The notes under the pieces: model-generated
What the model was told of the DNA's origin: nothing
Database searches by the model: none
What the model saw: only the letters and a program-made list of their open reading frames with translations
Program-made: the position numbers and the translations under genes
Shown here: in pieces, positions 46,132 to 56,261 of the stretch
How positions within the stretch are numbered: the stretch's first letter is position 1
Layout of the letters: each line of letters starts with the position of its first letter
Assembly: GCF_019703515.2 (NCBI RefSeq)
Contig: NC_059374.1
Location: 16,342,245 to 16,406,244, forward strand
DNA from: Myxocyprinus asiaticus
Taxonomy: Eukaryota; Chordata; Actinopteri; Cypriniformes; Catostomidae
Reading direction: 5' to 3'
Length of the DNA: 64,000 nt

Positions 46132-47772
46132 TTATCGATGGTTACCCCTAGATGTTTTGGAAGGCGTTACTGTAGTTGCATCCAGCTGCACGGTGATGTT
46201 ATGTTCAACAGCAGGGTTGGCTGGAAAGACAAGGAGTTCGGTTTTGGCTGGGTTAAGTTGCAGGTGGTGTTTCTTCATCCAGGCCAAGATGTCTGCCAGG
46301 CAGGCAGAGATTCGAGCAGTCACTGTGGTGTCGTTGGGCTGGAAAGACAAGTAGAGTTGCGTGTCATCAGCGTAGCAGTGGTAAGAGAAACCATGTGCCT
46401 GAATGATGGGTCCCAGTGAGGTTGTGTATATAGAGAAGAGAAGTGGCCCAAGCACTGAGCCCTGAGATACCCCAGTGAGTAGCTGATGTGACTTGGACAC
46501 CTCACTTCTCCAGGCTACCCTGAAGGACCTACCTGAGAGATAGGAATTAAACCAGTCAAGCACAGTTGCTGTGATGCCCAGCAAAGAGAGGGTGTAGAGT
46601 AAGAACTGATGGTTGACTGTGTTGAAGGCTGCAGAAAGGTCCAGTAGAATCAGGACGGATGATCTGGATTCAGCTTTTGCCCGTCTCAGCAACAGCAGGG
46701 CAGTCTCGGTGGAGTGTACACTTTTGAAGTCTGACTGATTGTCATCCAGCAGCTTGTTCTGTGAGAGATAGGCAGATATTTGATTGAAAACTGCCCTTTC
46801 AAGCGTTTTTGCCATGAATGGGATGAAAGAGACTGGTCTGTAGTGTTCTATTTGTGTGGGGTTAAGTGTGGGTTTCTTCATCAGCGGGGTTACTCGAGCC
46901 TGCTTAAATGTAGTGGGAAAAGTGCCTGTAAGTAGAGATGTGTTAATTATGTGAGTAAGTGCAGGTACGATTGAAGGAGAGATGGCCTGGAGGAGGTGAG
47001 AAGGAATGGGGTCAAGGGAACAGGTGGTGGGGTGGTTGGAGAGGAGGAGTTTAGAGACCTCAGTGTCAGTCAGAGGAGAGAACATAGAGACAGAGGGGTT
47101 GCATACAGGAGACGGGTGTTTGACCAGGTGAGGTGCTGAGAATGTATTGCTGATGGTTGTAAACTTATTAGTAAAAAATGTGGCGAAGACATTTGCTGTC
47201 AGTGATGTGTCAGGCAGTGGATGGGGAGGACAGAGAAGTGTGTTGAATGTTCTAAACATGCTGCGAGTGTCTGTGGTGCTATTGATCTTGCTCTGGTAGT
47301 AGGAAGTTTTTGTAGATTTAACGTTATCTGAAAAAGTTGCAAGCAGAGACTGATACTTACCTAGATCTGCTGGATCTTTAGATTTCCGCCATCTCCTCTC
47401 AGCTGCCCTGAGGTCAGTCTGATGTTCACGAAGGACATCAGAGAGCCAGAGGCTGGGTGGTGTAGTATGTGCTGGCCTTGAGGAGAGAGGAGAGATGTTG
47501 TCTAGAAAAGTTGTTAAAGTAGAGCTTAGTGTGTCTGTGGCAGTGTTTACATCAATGGTGGAAAATATATTTTGTGCAGAAAGAGAGGTAGAGACAGCAG
47601 TGGAAAGGCGAGAGAGTGAAAGGGAACGGAAGTTACGGTGAAAGGAAACCAAAGGTGGAGTCTGTTTGAATGTAGATGGGAGAGTCATGATGAATTGAAC
47701 AAAGTAGTGATCAGAGACATGTAAAGGAGTTGGTACAGTTACGTGTAAAAATGAGGTCCAGCTGTTGCCCAT
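46132..47772 (-). CDS. LINE reverse transcriptase (L2 clade), long open fragment
   Basis: 546 codons are open. Reverse transcriptase landmarks occur in order: HYRPVSFIPFMAKTLERAVF, STETALLLL, LLDLSAAFNTVNHQFLL (motif A, catalytic Asp), GVSQGSVLGPLLFSIY (motif B), and HCYADDTQLYLSF (motif C, YADD intact). The upstream part links to the endonuclease region in a different frame, and the C-terminus closes at 46132 where the homologous sequence continues in another frame. Target-primed reverse transcription is the known role of the family. Despite the intact active site, the split frames and missing 5' end argue that the element is dead. The start methionine given is just the first in frame, not a natural start. 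Confidence 0.8.
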   Translation of the reverse strand: MGNSWTSFLHVTVPTPLHVSDHYFVQFIMTLPSTFKQTPPLVSFHRNFRSLSLSRLSTAVSTSLSAQNIFSTIDVNTATDTLSSTLTTFLDNISPLSSRPAHTTPPSLWLSDVLREHQTDLRAAERRWRKSKDPADLGKYQSLLATFSDNVKSTKTSYYQSKINSTTDTRSMFRTFNTLLCPPHPLPDTSLTANVFATFFTNKFTTISNTFSAPHLVKHPSPVCNPSVSMFSPLTDTEVSKLLLSNHPTTCSLDPIPSHLLQAISPSIVPALTHIINTSLLTGTFPTTFKQARVTPLMKKPTLNPTQIEHYRPVSFIPFMAKTLERAVFNQISAYLSQNKLLDDNQSDFKSVHSTETALLLLRRAKAESRSSVLILLDLSAAFNTVNHQFLLYTLSLLGITATVLDWFNSYLSGRSFRVAWRSEVSKSHQLLTGVSQGSVLGPLLFSIYTTSLGPIIQAHGFSYHCYADDTQLYLSFQPNDTTVTARISACLADILAWMKKHHLQLNPAKTELLVFPANPAVEHNITVQLDATTVTPSKTSRGNHR

Positions 47773-48040
47773 TCTGTGAGTTGCTGTGGTGCTTAGTTTT
47801 TACAAGTCAAATGAGGCCAGAAGAGCATTCAGTTCAGTGGCCTGTGTATGTTGAAATCACCAAGAACCACAAGTGGCTTACCATCCTCTGGGAAGGAGGA
47901 CAGCAGGACATCCAACTCCTCGAGAAAGTTTGCCAGCTGACCTGGAGGGCGATAAATGACAACAACATGTATTTTTGTGGGTTGCATTGTAGTAATAGCA
48001 TGGAATTCAAAAGTAGTATTGTTACATAGAGAAGAGTGTG
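47773..48040 (-). pseudogene. LINE L2 endonuclease fragment
   Basis: Minus-strand translation, partly out of frame with the RT, contains the pattern PPGQLANFLEELDVLLSSFP followed by GKPLVVLGDFNIH. The GDFN core is typical of apurinic-type endonucleases of L2 LINEs. The N-terminal half is missing at the DIRS border. Confidence 0.65.
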
Positions 48041-48094
48041 GTGAAAAACGTCATGGTTACTGGTGTAACCTCCATTCCCTGATGGAGGGAACGA

Positions 48095-48253
48095 GACATT
48101 GTGTTGATGTAGTAACACTAGGGGTCACTCTTGGGAGCCCGAGACAGCTCTGGTCTTTGATAAAAGGCCAATGAAAATTGGCGAGTGGTATTTGCATGCC
48201 ACTCCCCCGGACATACGGGTATAAAAGGAGCTGGTATGCAACCACTCATTCAG
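48095..48253 (-). repeat. 3'-side ITR of DIRS copy 3
   Basis: Closely matches the ITRs of copies 1 and 2. Its own partner is missing. Confidence 0.8.
48190..48226 (+). promoter_or_regulatory. Octamer plus TATA box, DIRS copy 3
   Basis: ATTTGCAT (48190-48197) and TATAAAA (48220-48226), with the same spacing as in copy 1. Confidence 0.55.
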
Positions 48254-48309
48254 GTTTTATGCTGAGGAGCCGATATAAGGTCCGGCCATTTCAGTGGGTA
48301 GTTCAGCGT

Positions 48310-48440
48310 TGTGGCAGGAGGGACACAACATCTCGTCTCCTCCATCAGGGAACAGAGGTTACACCAGTAACCATGATGTTCCCTATCTGTCACTCACTCG
48401 ATGTTGTGTCGATGTAGTGACACTAGGGGTCCCTATACGA
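48310..48440. repeat. Internal complementary region of DIRS copy 3
   Basis: End sequences of both termini joined in inverted order at GTT (48378-48380): GTAACCATGAT before it, CCCTATCTGTCACTCACTCG after it. It records the 5' terminus that the element itself has lost. Confidence 0.8.
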
Positions 48441-49175
48441 AACACCACAACTGGCTGAACTGTGTTACGTGAACTGGCAGTTTGTGGTGGGCAGACTGCT
48501 GTGTGCCTAACAGCCAGCACACCAGGTCGACACGTAACCTCCCCCAACATAGTTATGAGTGTCGAACGGCCCTTTTTGGGGACAAGTCGACTACCCAAAG
48601 ATAGAGACAGGCTTAACCCAGTCGTGGCCTCTTTTCCCCTTCTCTTTTTCCACTCCCTAAAAAAGAAGGGGGATTATCCGACTGGGCTGCCAGGTCTAGT
48701 CCGGGGGTGTCCCTCCCAAGGGGAAGACACCACGGAGACCACACCTTGCCCAAAGAGAGGGGGGGATATTTAAGTGGAAGAATACGTCACATGGTCTTTC
48801 CAACCATGTGGAGAGCCTTCAAGGTAGATCCTGCCCAATGGGGGAGGAGTTACTACAAACATGGAGACTGGGGAAGAGGGGCTCGCAGTTTGCCAGCAGA
48901 GAAATGAACTAGCGGAAGATATATATCGCATGGGGTTAGCCTTACAGGGAACCGCCACATGTGGAGCACCTACCCCAGAACAGGGCTCTTAGTCAGCACG
49001 TGTACTGGGCTGGCAGCGAGTCTCTCCGAAAACTCGACTGTCACAGGGCTCGGAGGAAGTCAACCAGGGAACAAAGTTTGTGAACACAACTGGGAATTAA
49101 CGGTGCATGTCTTCAGCTCCAAGGGAGGTGGAAGGTGCTATGTGCAAGCGATACACCCGACCGGCTATCCCGGGC

Positions 49176-50084
49176 TTATCCGCTTGTGTTGCGTGCCACT
49201 ACCTGGGATGAAACCGGTTCCACCCGGAGGTTGTAGAACCTTGCAAAGTTGTTGGGTGTTGCCCAGCCCGCTGCTCTGCAAATGTCTGTTAGAGAGGTAC
49301 CTCTGGCCAGGGCCCAGGAAGCCGCTACACCACGGGTAGAATGGGCTCGCAGCCCTACCGGGGGCGGCATGTTCTGGGCGAAATATGCCATTGTTATGGC
49401 GTCAACGAGCCAGTGGGCGATCCTCTGCTTGGAGACAGTGCTTCCTTTCCGCTGTGCACCAAAGCAGACAAAGAGCTGCTCAGAGATTCTAAAGCTCTGC
49501 GTATGATCCAAATAGAGGCGTAAAGCGCGCACCGGACACAGCAACAACAGGGCTGGGTCTGCCTCCTCCTGAGGCAGTGCTTGCAGGTTCACCACCTGGT
49601 CCCTAAAAGGGGTGGTGGGATCCTTGGGCACATAGCCCAGTCGGGGTCTCAGGATCACGTAAGAGTAACCTGGACCGAACTCCAGGCATGTTTTGCTGAC
49701 AGAGAATGCTTGCAGGTCACCTACCCTCTTGATGGAAGTGAGCGCAGTCAGGAGGGCAGTCTTCAAGGAGAGTTCCTTAAGCTCAGCTGACTGCAAAGAC
49801 TCAAAGGGGGCTCTCTGTAGACCCTGAAGAACTACGGAGAGATCCCATGAGGGAACGAGGCGCGGTCTGGAGGGATTCAGCCTCCTGGTGCCTCTTAGGA
49901 ACCTGATGATCAGGTCGTGCTTCCCTAAGGACTTACCGTCGACTGTGTTGTGGTGTGCTGCTATGGCAGCAACGTACACCTTCAAGGTGGAAGGGGACAG
50001 CCTTCCTTCCAACCTCTCCTGCAGGAAGGAAAGCACTGATCCGACTGCGCATCTCTGGGGTCTTCGCATCGGGAAGAACCCCAC
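49176..50084 (-). CDS. DIRS tyrosine recombinase, apparently intact
   Basis: A 302-codon uninterrupted frame. The N-terminal SAM-like region has SFLQERLEGRLSPSTLKVYV. The catalytic set is complete: Arg in TSIKRVGDLQAF, the His-x-x-Arg box in LRAHSTRGVAASWALARG, a following AAGW, and the nucleophilic Tyr in FARFYNL. DIRS recombinases integrate a circular cDNA at short sites (GTT here) without staggered cuts, unlike integrases. It overlaps and follows the RNase H frame, as usual for DIRS. Copy 1 (8788-9684) aligns along its whole length but lacks the second Arg. It is the only apparently undamaged enzyme in the window. Whether it is transcribed is unknown. The start methionine may be upstream in the natural element. 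Confidence 0.85.
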   Translation of the reverse strand: MGFFPMRRPQRCAVGSVLSFLQERLEGRLSPSTLKVYVAAIAAHHNTVDGKSLGKHDLIIRFLRGTRRLNPSRPRLVPSWDLSVVLQGLQRAPFESLQSAELKELSLKTALLTALTSIKRVGDLQAFSVSKTCLEFGPGYSYVILRPRLGYVPKDPTTPFRDQVVNLQALPQEEADPALLLLCPVRALRLYLDHTQSFRISEQLFVCFGAQRKGSTVSKQRIAHWLVDAITMAYFAQNMPPPVGLRAHSTRGVAASWALARGTSLTDICRAAGWATPNNFARFYNLRVEPVSSQVVARNTSG

Positions 50085-50229
50085 TTAGCGAATAGACGCC
50101 ACTTAAAGGCATACAGGTGACATGTAGAGGGGGACCTAGCCTGAGTGATTGTGTCTACCACCGGGGGTGGTAGACCGCTTAGGTCTTCCGCATCCCATCC
50201 AGGGACCAGACATGGAGATTCCAGAGGTC

Positions 50230-51300
50230 TCAGCGCGGGTGCCAGAGGGTGCCCCATCCCTGAGAAAGAAGGTCCTTCCTCAGGGGAATTTGCCAGGGGG
50301 GAGCTGTCGTGAGGAGCGTGAGGTCTGAGAACCATGTCTGGGTGGGCCAGTAAGGTGCTACCAGGATGACCTGCTCCTCGTCCTCCCTGACCTTGCACAG
50401 GGTCTGTGCAAGCAGGCTCACTGGGGGAAATGCATATTTGCGTAGGCCAGGGGGCCAGCTGTGTGCCAGCACGTTTATGCTGAGGGGAGCCTCGGTGAAG
50501 GCGTACCAGAGCGGGCAGTGGGAGGATTCTTGGGAGGTGAACAGATCCACCTGTGCCCATCCGAATCGACTCCAAATCAGCTGGACCACCTGAGGGTGGA
50601 GTCTCCACTTTCCCCTGAGGGAAACCTGCCGTGACAGAGCATCCGCTGTAGTGTTGAGGTTGCCCGGGATGTGAGTGGCTCGCAGCGACCTGAAGTGCTG
50701 CTGACTCCGGAGGAGGAGACGGCGGGCGAGTTGTGACATACAACGAGAGCGCAGACCGCCTTGGCGGTTGACATATGCTACCGCTGCCATGCTGTCCATC
50801 CGAACTAACACGTGCTTGCCCTGGATCAACAGCTGGAACCTCCGCAAGGCGAGCAGAATTGCCATTAACCGCAGTCGCGGGTCCGTCCAGAGGCCGGTGG
50901 CTGCATGCCCGTTGCAAACAGTGCCCCAGCCCGTTTTGGAGGCGTCTGTCATGACCACGACGCGCCTGGAGACCAGTTCTAGAGGAACACCTGCTCGTAG
51001 AAATGAGAGGTCGGTCCAAGGGCTGAAAAGACGGTGACAGACCGACCTAATGGCCATGCGGTGTGTCCCGTGGCGCCATGCCCATCTCGGGACTCGAGTC
51101 TGGAGCCAGTGCTGATGCGGTCTCATATGCATCAACCCGAGCGGGGTGGCCACCGCCGAGGACGCCATATGCCCCAGGAGCCTCTGAAAAAGTGGAACCA
51201 CTGTTCCCTGTTTGAACGCCTTCAAACAGGCCAGCACCGACTGGGCACGCTCGTTCGTAAGGCACGCCATCAAGGAGACTGAGTCCAACTGCTCTGAACC
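50230..51300 (-). pseudogene. DIRS RNase H and connecting region
   Basis: In one frame: a connection domain (MACLTNERAQSVLACLKAFK...), then VVVMTDASKTGWGTV with the first RNase H aspartate, LLALRRFQLLIQGKHVLVRM and DSMAAVAYVNRQGG with a further aspartate, and THIPGNLNTTADALSRQ with the last. The position of the glutamate in other copies (LEMMAVLLALRR type; MLAVLLALRR in copy 2) reads LRLMAILLALRR, so a catalytic Glu appears replaced. The C-terminal KWRLHPQVVQLIW...PPGLRKYAFPPVSLL is conserved in copy 2. It would degrade RNA in RNA/DNA hybrids; probably inactive here. Confidence 0.75.
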
Positions 51301-52034
51301 AGGAGGAGCTTGCTCTTTTCCCAGTTGACCCGAAGTCCTAGTCGGCTGAGGTATGAGAGCACCAGGTCCCTGTGTGCACATAACACGTCTCGAGAGCGAT
51401 CTTCATAAAGACATGAGGAGACAGGGACAGGCCGAAAGGGAGGACTTTGTACTGATACGCCTGACCCTCGAACGCGAAGGAAGGGTCTGTGTCGAGGAAG
51501 GATCGAGACGTGGAAGTACGCATCCTTCAGGTCTACCGCCGCGAACCAATCTTGATGCCGGACACTCACCAGAATGCGTCTTTGCATCAGCATCTTGAAC
51601 GGGAGTCTGTGTAAAGCCCGGTTAAGTACTCGCAGGTCCAAGATTGGCCGATACCTACCACCTTTTTCCGGTACGATGAAGTAGGGGCTGTAAAACCCTT
51701 TCTTCATCTCGGCTGGAGGGACAGGTTCTATCGCGTCCTTCTGTAGGAGAGTAGCGATCTCCGCGCGCAGGGTGGCGGCATTTTCGCCCTTGACCAAGGT
51801 GAAGTGAATACCGCTGAACCTGGGCGGGCACCTGGCGAACTGAATTGCGTAGCCGAGTCGGACGTTCCGGATCAGCCACCGCGACGGATCGGAAAGCGTG
51901 AGCCACGCGTCCAAATTCCGCGTGAGGGGGACCAAGGGGACAACGTCGTCGGATGTACCGGCAGGTGGGGCGGAGAGGCGGGGCGGAGCGCGAGGTGCCA
52001 CAGCACGTCGTGGCCGTGCTGAGTCTAGGGACAT
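51270..52034 (-). pseudogene. DIRS reverse transcriptase with active-site box deleted
   Basis: Clear RT landmarks occur: YFIVPEKGGRYRPILDLRVL and AAVDLKDAYFHVSI (motif A). The next motif (YQYKVLPFGLSLSPHVFMKI) is found in another frame at 51390-51450, so a frameshift lies near 51,450. After MKIALE the sequence jumps to CAHRDLVLSYLSRLGLRVNW. In the DIRS family the YIDD-type motif C lies between these two, so the catalytic aspartate pair has been deleted with it. The upstream 130 residues (PLTRNLDAWLTLSDPSRWLI) are collinear with the linker that precedes RT in DIRS. It cannot be active. Confidence 0.8.
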
Positions 52035-52302
52035 CTAAGCACTTACCAGGCTCCTTGTGACCACCCCCGGAACAGCCTGGGATGGGGGAGGAAGAGGCCT
52101 GTCTTCGTAACCTGTGGAGGCTGCCACATCGGGGGCGGCTGTGTGCCACAGCTGGGCACTCAGGGGCGGAAAGGGCACCGCTGGAGCACCAATCCTGCAA
52201 GAAAAAGCCCGTGGACGGTAGTCGTGGTGAACAGGTACAGAGTGGACTCGCACAGGACGACTCGCACAGGACTCGCTGGTCTTTACACAAGTAGGTCTTC
52301 AC

Positions 52303-52796
52303 ACCAGGAGGGCTTCCACTGCCGCTTCCGTGTTAGTATTCACATTACAAATATACACAAGGCTAACAAGCCGTACAGTGAAAAAAGCAGGACACGCCTT
52401 AATGCTACTTAGCACAAAGCTAGTCACGTGGGCAAATGAAATTACGGGTCGCACAAGGTGAACAGCGTGAGAACAAACACGACTTCAATACACCGCAAAT
52501 AATTGATGCTACACTTTAACAATAAATAATACTCTAAAACAAGTGAAGCACTGTTTATAGACACTAAAAACAATGATGGTTTTACACATACTGGACAAAC
52601 AACTCTAAATCTAGCAGTGAATACCCTGGGACAAGTCAAAACAATATAGCACACACACACCAACACACGTTTAAGCGATGCGAGTTCAAGCCAGTAAACA
52701 AACAGCACAAGTCTAGCAATGAATACTACTCTACAACAAAGTAAACAATGAAATAAACACACTTACACGCAACTGCAAACTCCTGTAGATAAATCG
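52303..52796. other. Unrecognised sequence between DIRS copy 3 and the Tc1 remnant
   Basis: No known element identified. It contains two related AGTGAATA/AATGAATACT-CTACAACAAA blocks (52612 and 52718). A 106-codon minus-strand frame (52442-52762) is Cys/Val/Leu-rich but matches nothing I know. Confidence 0.4.
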
Positions 52797-53060
52797 CTTT
52801 TCACATTTTAGAATAATAGTAAAGTCATCAAAACTATGGAATAACATAAATGGAACTATGGGAATTAGTTTGTGACTAAACAAAATCCAAAATAAATCAA
52901 AACTGTGTTATATTTTAGCATCTTCAAAGTAGTCACCCTTTGCCTAGAATTTGCAGACATGAACTCTTGACATTTTCTCAACCAACACCCTGGGATGCTT
53001 TTTAAACAGTACTGAAGGAGTTCCCATCTTCTGTTATACACCAGTATGATGTTCATGGGA
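52797..53060. mobile_element. Tc1-like element, right piece of a split copy
   Basis: CACATTTTAGAATAATAGTA, AAGTCATCAAAACTATGGAA, AGCATCTTCAAAGTAGTCAC and CCTTTGCCTAGAATTTGCAG are in the order found near the end of a common fish Tc1-like family. It fits directly onto 45291-45354. The transposase gene and far end are absent. Confidence 0.65.
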
Positions 53061-53340
53061 ATTGTTCAGAGGGTGTCCGTAAAGAAAGAATGCAAACAAA
53101 ATGAGTATAAATACATCTGTGCTGTTTTCTGTTACATAAATGAATGTTTCACGGCTATGGTAACTCGCTGATGAAATAAACCACCCTTATTATCTTACAT
53201 AACCAGGAATCTGTCTCACTCACTGAACACAGATGGTCAGCAGCATCAGGTGTGTGCATGTGGAAATTGATCATGTTAGTATCTCAAAAGCAATGCAGTT
53301 TCTTTTAAGTTAGAGCATATGATAACCACCCTGTCATACA

Positions 53341-54122
53341 AGTCAAGTCATTTTTATTTGTATAGCTGCCGTGTGTGTGTTTGTGTTGTGTGTCTTTTTG
53401 TTGAAATTAAATATTATTTTGACTGATCAGCTGGTTCCTGCCTCCTCCTTTCCCAACCTTAACTATGTTACAATTAGGTGTATGCCTGGTTAAATAGACT
53501 AGTAAATAGAACAATCTTTAGTCTAGACTTCAAATGAGTGAGTGTGTCTGCATCCCGAACAGGGAGACTATTCCATAGTTTAGTAGCCAAATATGAAAAG
53601 GATCTACCACCTTTTGTGGATTTTGATATTCTTGGAATTATTAACAAGCCATAATTTTGTTATCGTAATTAACGTGATGGAATATAGTCACTTAAGTACT
53701 GTGGAGCTAGACCATTCAAAGCTTTGTAAGTAGTTAACAGAATTTTAAAATGAATACAAAATTCAACAGGTAGCCAATGTAACGACGATAAAATTGGGCA
53801 AATATGATCATATTTTTTGGTTGTAGTCAGCACTCTGGCAGCTGCATTTTTAACCAATTTAAGTTTATTTATTGAACTTGCTGTACATCCTCCCAGTAAT
53901 GCATTACAATAATCTAGTCTTGAGGTCAAGACTATGTTTTTCAGCATCAGCAACAGACAGCATGTGTCATAAATTAGAAATATTTCTCAGGTGGAAAAAT
54001 GGTATCAAATATAACACCTAAGTTCTTCGCTGTAGAAGACGACGTAACAGTACATCCATTGAGAGTCAAATTATATTTTAGAGGCTTATTTTTAGAGGTT
54101 TTTGGTCCAATAATTAGTACCT
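53341..54122 (-). mobile_element. L2-clade LINE (copy B), 3' part
   Basis: Minus strand. It starts at 54122 with EVLIIGPKTSKNKPLKYNLT and continues through GCTASSINKLKLVKNAAARV, SLHWLPVEFCIHFKILLTTY, LATKLWNSLPVRDADTL and FKSRL-like sequence. It ends at 53341 with GCTATACAAATAAAAATGAC, the usual 3' end of this fish LINE group. Frameshifts break it. An LTR fragment lies inside at about 53372-53472. Confidence 0.75.
53372..53472 (+). mobile_element. LTR fragment inserted in LINE copy B
   Basis: It ends GGTTCCTGCCTCCTCCTTTC then CCAACCTTAACTATGTTACA. This is the reverse complement of the start of the solo LTR at 43941, so it is the same LTR family on the plus strand. The 5' part is missing. Confidence 0.6.
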
Positions 54123-54543
54123 CCAGTGGCGGGCCGTGCATTTAAAGAAAATCAGTGTGATTCATGCCATTAAGAAAACACAGTTTCACAATGAATAAGA
54201 CACCCTATGCCTTTGGGCATCATACATTATGTCACAGCTAACTAGTAATACCAATTGACATTTTAAAAACACGTCCAAAAGCCAGAACTTGAAATGACAC
54301 TTAATGCTCAAGCAAGCCTAATTTTAACTGCAGCATGACATTTGTGAAATGAACGTCTCTCGAACAGACATTCAAAAATCATAATTTTTCATATGAATCT
54401 ACCAAGGAGGTATATAATACCTGGAAAAATCTATCTAATAATATTTGTGATTTAAATGTTGCTTGTGTAGCAGTAGCCGTTTACTCCCCCTGATGTTGAT
54501 CGTCAGGTAGTGATTAGTTCTGGTTACGTAGGCTATAATCATA

Positions 54544-54784
54544 GGGGCAGTGGTAGCTCAGCGGTTAAGGCTCTGGGTTACTGACCAGAAGGTTGGGGGT
54601 TCAAGCCCCAGCACTGCCAAGATGCCACTGTTGGGCCCTTGAGCAAGGCCCTTGACCCTATCTGCTCCAGGGGCGCTGTATCATGGCTGACCCTGCACTC
54701 TGACCCCAGCCTAGCTGGGATATGTGAAAAAGAAGAATTTCACTGTATATGTGCAAATGTATAATGTGTGATGAATATAGAAAA
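54544..54784 (+). mobile_element. HAmo-type tRNA-derived SINE
   Basis: Full-length appearance: GGGGCAGTGGTAGCTCAGCG contains box A, and GGGGGTTCAAGCCCC is box B. The body has GAGCAAGGCCCTTGACCCT, GGGGCGCTGTATCATGGCTG and AGCCTAGCTGGGATATG. The tail has GAATTTCACTGTATATGTGC. I recognise this as the HAmo SINE of cyprinid fishes. RNA polymerase III would transcribe it. It lies within the insertion that splits LINE copy B. Confidence 0.85.
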
Positions 54785-55726
54785 TTATTTATATTATTAA
54801 TATAAATACGCAGTGTGTGTGCTACCTGGATGTGTGTCATCCTAAGTGACATTGCGTCGCTGCCTTTCTGGCACTGTGTTCGAGCGCTCTAGAGTGGACT
54901 GAGGAACTATATGGTGGACCCTCATTGATGATTGTCTCCGTCTGCAAGCTTCTTTCCACGAAGGGAACGAGGATTGTATGATAGTAAACATCTTTCAGGT
55001 GTTTCAATATGCCTGGCTAAAGTTGCAGTGGGCTAATCTGAGAGTTTAATGAGTGGCTTCAATAAATTATGTAGCCACCGCTCGAACGATTTCACAGCGT
55101 GAGCTGCATTGTCGGACTAATCTGGACTAGTGACTGTCTCTACTGCAACGCCGCTTCAACTTCATCGCTGACTGCTGTCTGTTGTTCACTCAGATAAGAG
55201 CGTTTTACTGTGTGGTTGCCTTCATTCTAGCTCTGACTAATATTGGTTATCCAGAACGTAATGAGACTCGGGTGTGCTTGATGCTCATTTCTTCCAGTCG
55301 TCACCATGTCTATTCTTATTGTTTGGTTCGATTTTTTTCATTTTACTTTAACCTGTTGATTTGTTTTTGTTTATTCAAAGTTGCATTTGTTTGTTTACAT
55401 TGTAATCTGTGGATATATGGGATGGTTTCTTTGTTTTGATGTAGGTGTTTGGTCTTTTCTGTGTATTTAACTGATTTTTTTATTGACCCAAGGGTGCTCC
55501 ATGTGACAATTATGAGGTAACAGCTTGGTATGTATTCCTCCAAAATGTGATGAGAGTAAATCTCCGTATCATTATTTGTATAATAGTACTTTGTACTATT
55601 GATGGGAGTGCTGTGTGCTTTTGGGTCTAATAATTATTTTGCTTTCTTTCTATTGTCCCCCATCCCTTACTTTTGGGTTACGGAGGGTTGTCCTCTCCTT
55701 GTTTACGTTATGTTCATTTAAATTGA

Positions 55727-55969
55727 ATGCTGTTGTGTATGCCTGTTCCTTTCATGTGTCATATGATTTGTGCTTTCTTTTTGTTACAGAATTGTGGATG
55801 CAAGAAGATAGGCTGTCTGATATCTGTTTTCCTCATCCTCCTCCTCCTGGTGATGGTGCTTGTAGTGGTTGCTGTGTACAATACTGTGGTGCGAGTGCAC
55901 GTGTGGCTGTGGTGCCCTTTTTTTAGGAGATCAGGGAGACCCCTTGGGGTGAGTGATCTTGCACGCTGA
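55727..55969 (+). other. Small open frame with one hydrophobic helix, unassigned
   Basis: An 80-codon frame contains IGCLISVFLILLLLVMVLVV, which would make a membrane helix, after a short Cys-containing segment. An AATAAA lies 160 bp downstream (56131-56136). The acag preceding GAATTGTGGATG could be a splice acceptor. Nothing ties it to a known gene, and it lies inside the repeat-rich insertion. It could be a host exon, a retroelement envelope tail or chance; I make no functional call. Confidence 0.2.
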
Positions 55970-56216
55970 CCCCAATTCGTATTTGAAATAATTGCGTATT
56001 TTTGTTGTCTGAGTTTTGTGGGTTTTTTATTTTATTTTTATAAAATATTTATTTATTTTTTTCTTGTTTTATATTTTTGCATCTTTTGTGATGATTGGTT
56101 GCTGCTGCTAGCTGCTGGATCATTCTATTCAATAAAATTGATTTTATCTTTTGTACCTTATTCATGACTCGTGCCTGACTCCAACTGATACGAACCTGTG
56201 AGCCTTGTGTGCTCTT

Positions 56217-56261
56217 AACTTTTCTAGGGTGATTCTCCGGTAGAATCGCCCTAGAAAAGTT
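56217..56261. repeat. 20 bp-stem perfect-type hairpin
   Basis: AACTTTTCTAGGGTGATTCT (56217-56236), loop CCGGT, then AGAATCGCCCTAGAAAAGTT (56242-56261). There is a single G-T/C-A mismatch. It is followed by a poly(T) tract (56275-56297) and a (TA)n array. Confidence 0.9.

Larger units (their letters stand above)
45355..48046 (-). mobile_element. L2-clade LINE (copy A), 5' end cut by DIRS copy 3
   Basis: Minus-strand order is an endonuclease fragment (about 47773-48040), reverse transcriptase (46132-47772), a C-terminal domain (45532-46131) and the L2 3' tail TGTAAGTCGCTTTGGATAA then AAGTGTCTGCCAAATGAATA, with AT-rich terminal repeats. The 5' side stops at the DIRS terminus at 48047. Confidence 0.85.
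48047..52302 (-). mobile_element. DIRS retrotransposon copy 3, 5' part missing
   Basis: The left (3') end is AAC at 48047-48049, followed by right-end sequence and the ITR at 48095-48253. The internal complementary region is at about 48310-48440, with GTT at 48378-48380. On the minus strand it carries RT, RNase H and recombinase, so it is the only copy with a pol region. No gag and no 5' ITR are found to the right: coding similarity fades near 52,300 in sequence I do not recognise. The right boundary is therefore approximate. Confidence 0.85.

Noticed and set aside
52050..52200. Spliced exon inside DIRS copy 3 (TTTTCTTGCAG ... CTGGTAAGTG on the minus strand)
   Set aside because: Acceptor- and donor-like sites are present, but the following acceptor would leave an intron of only a dozen bases and no matching exon was found upstream.
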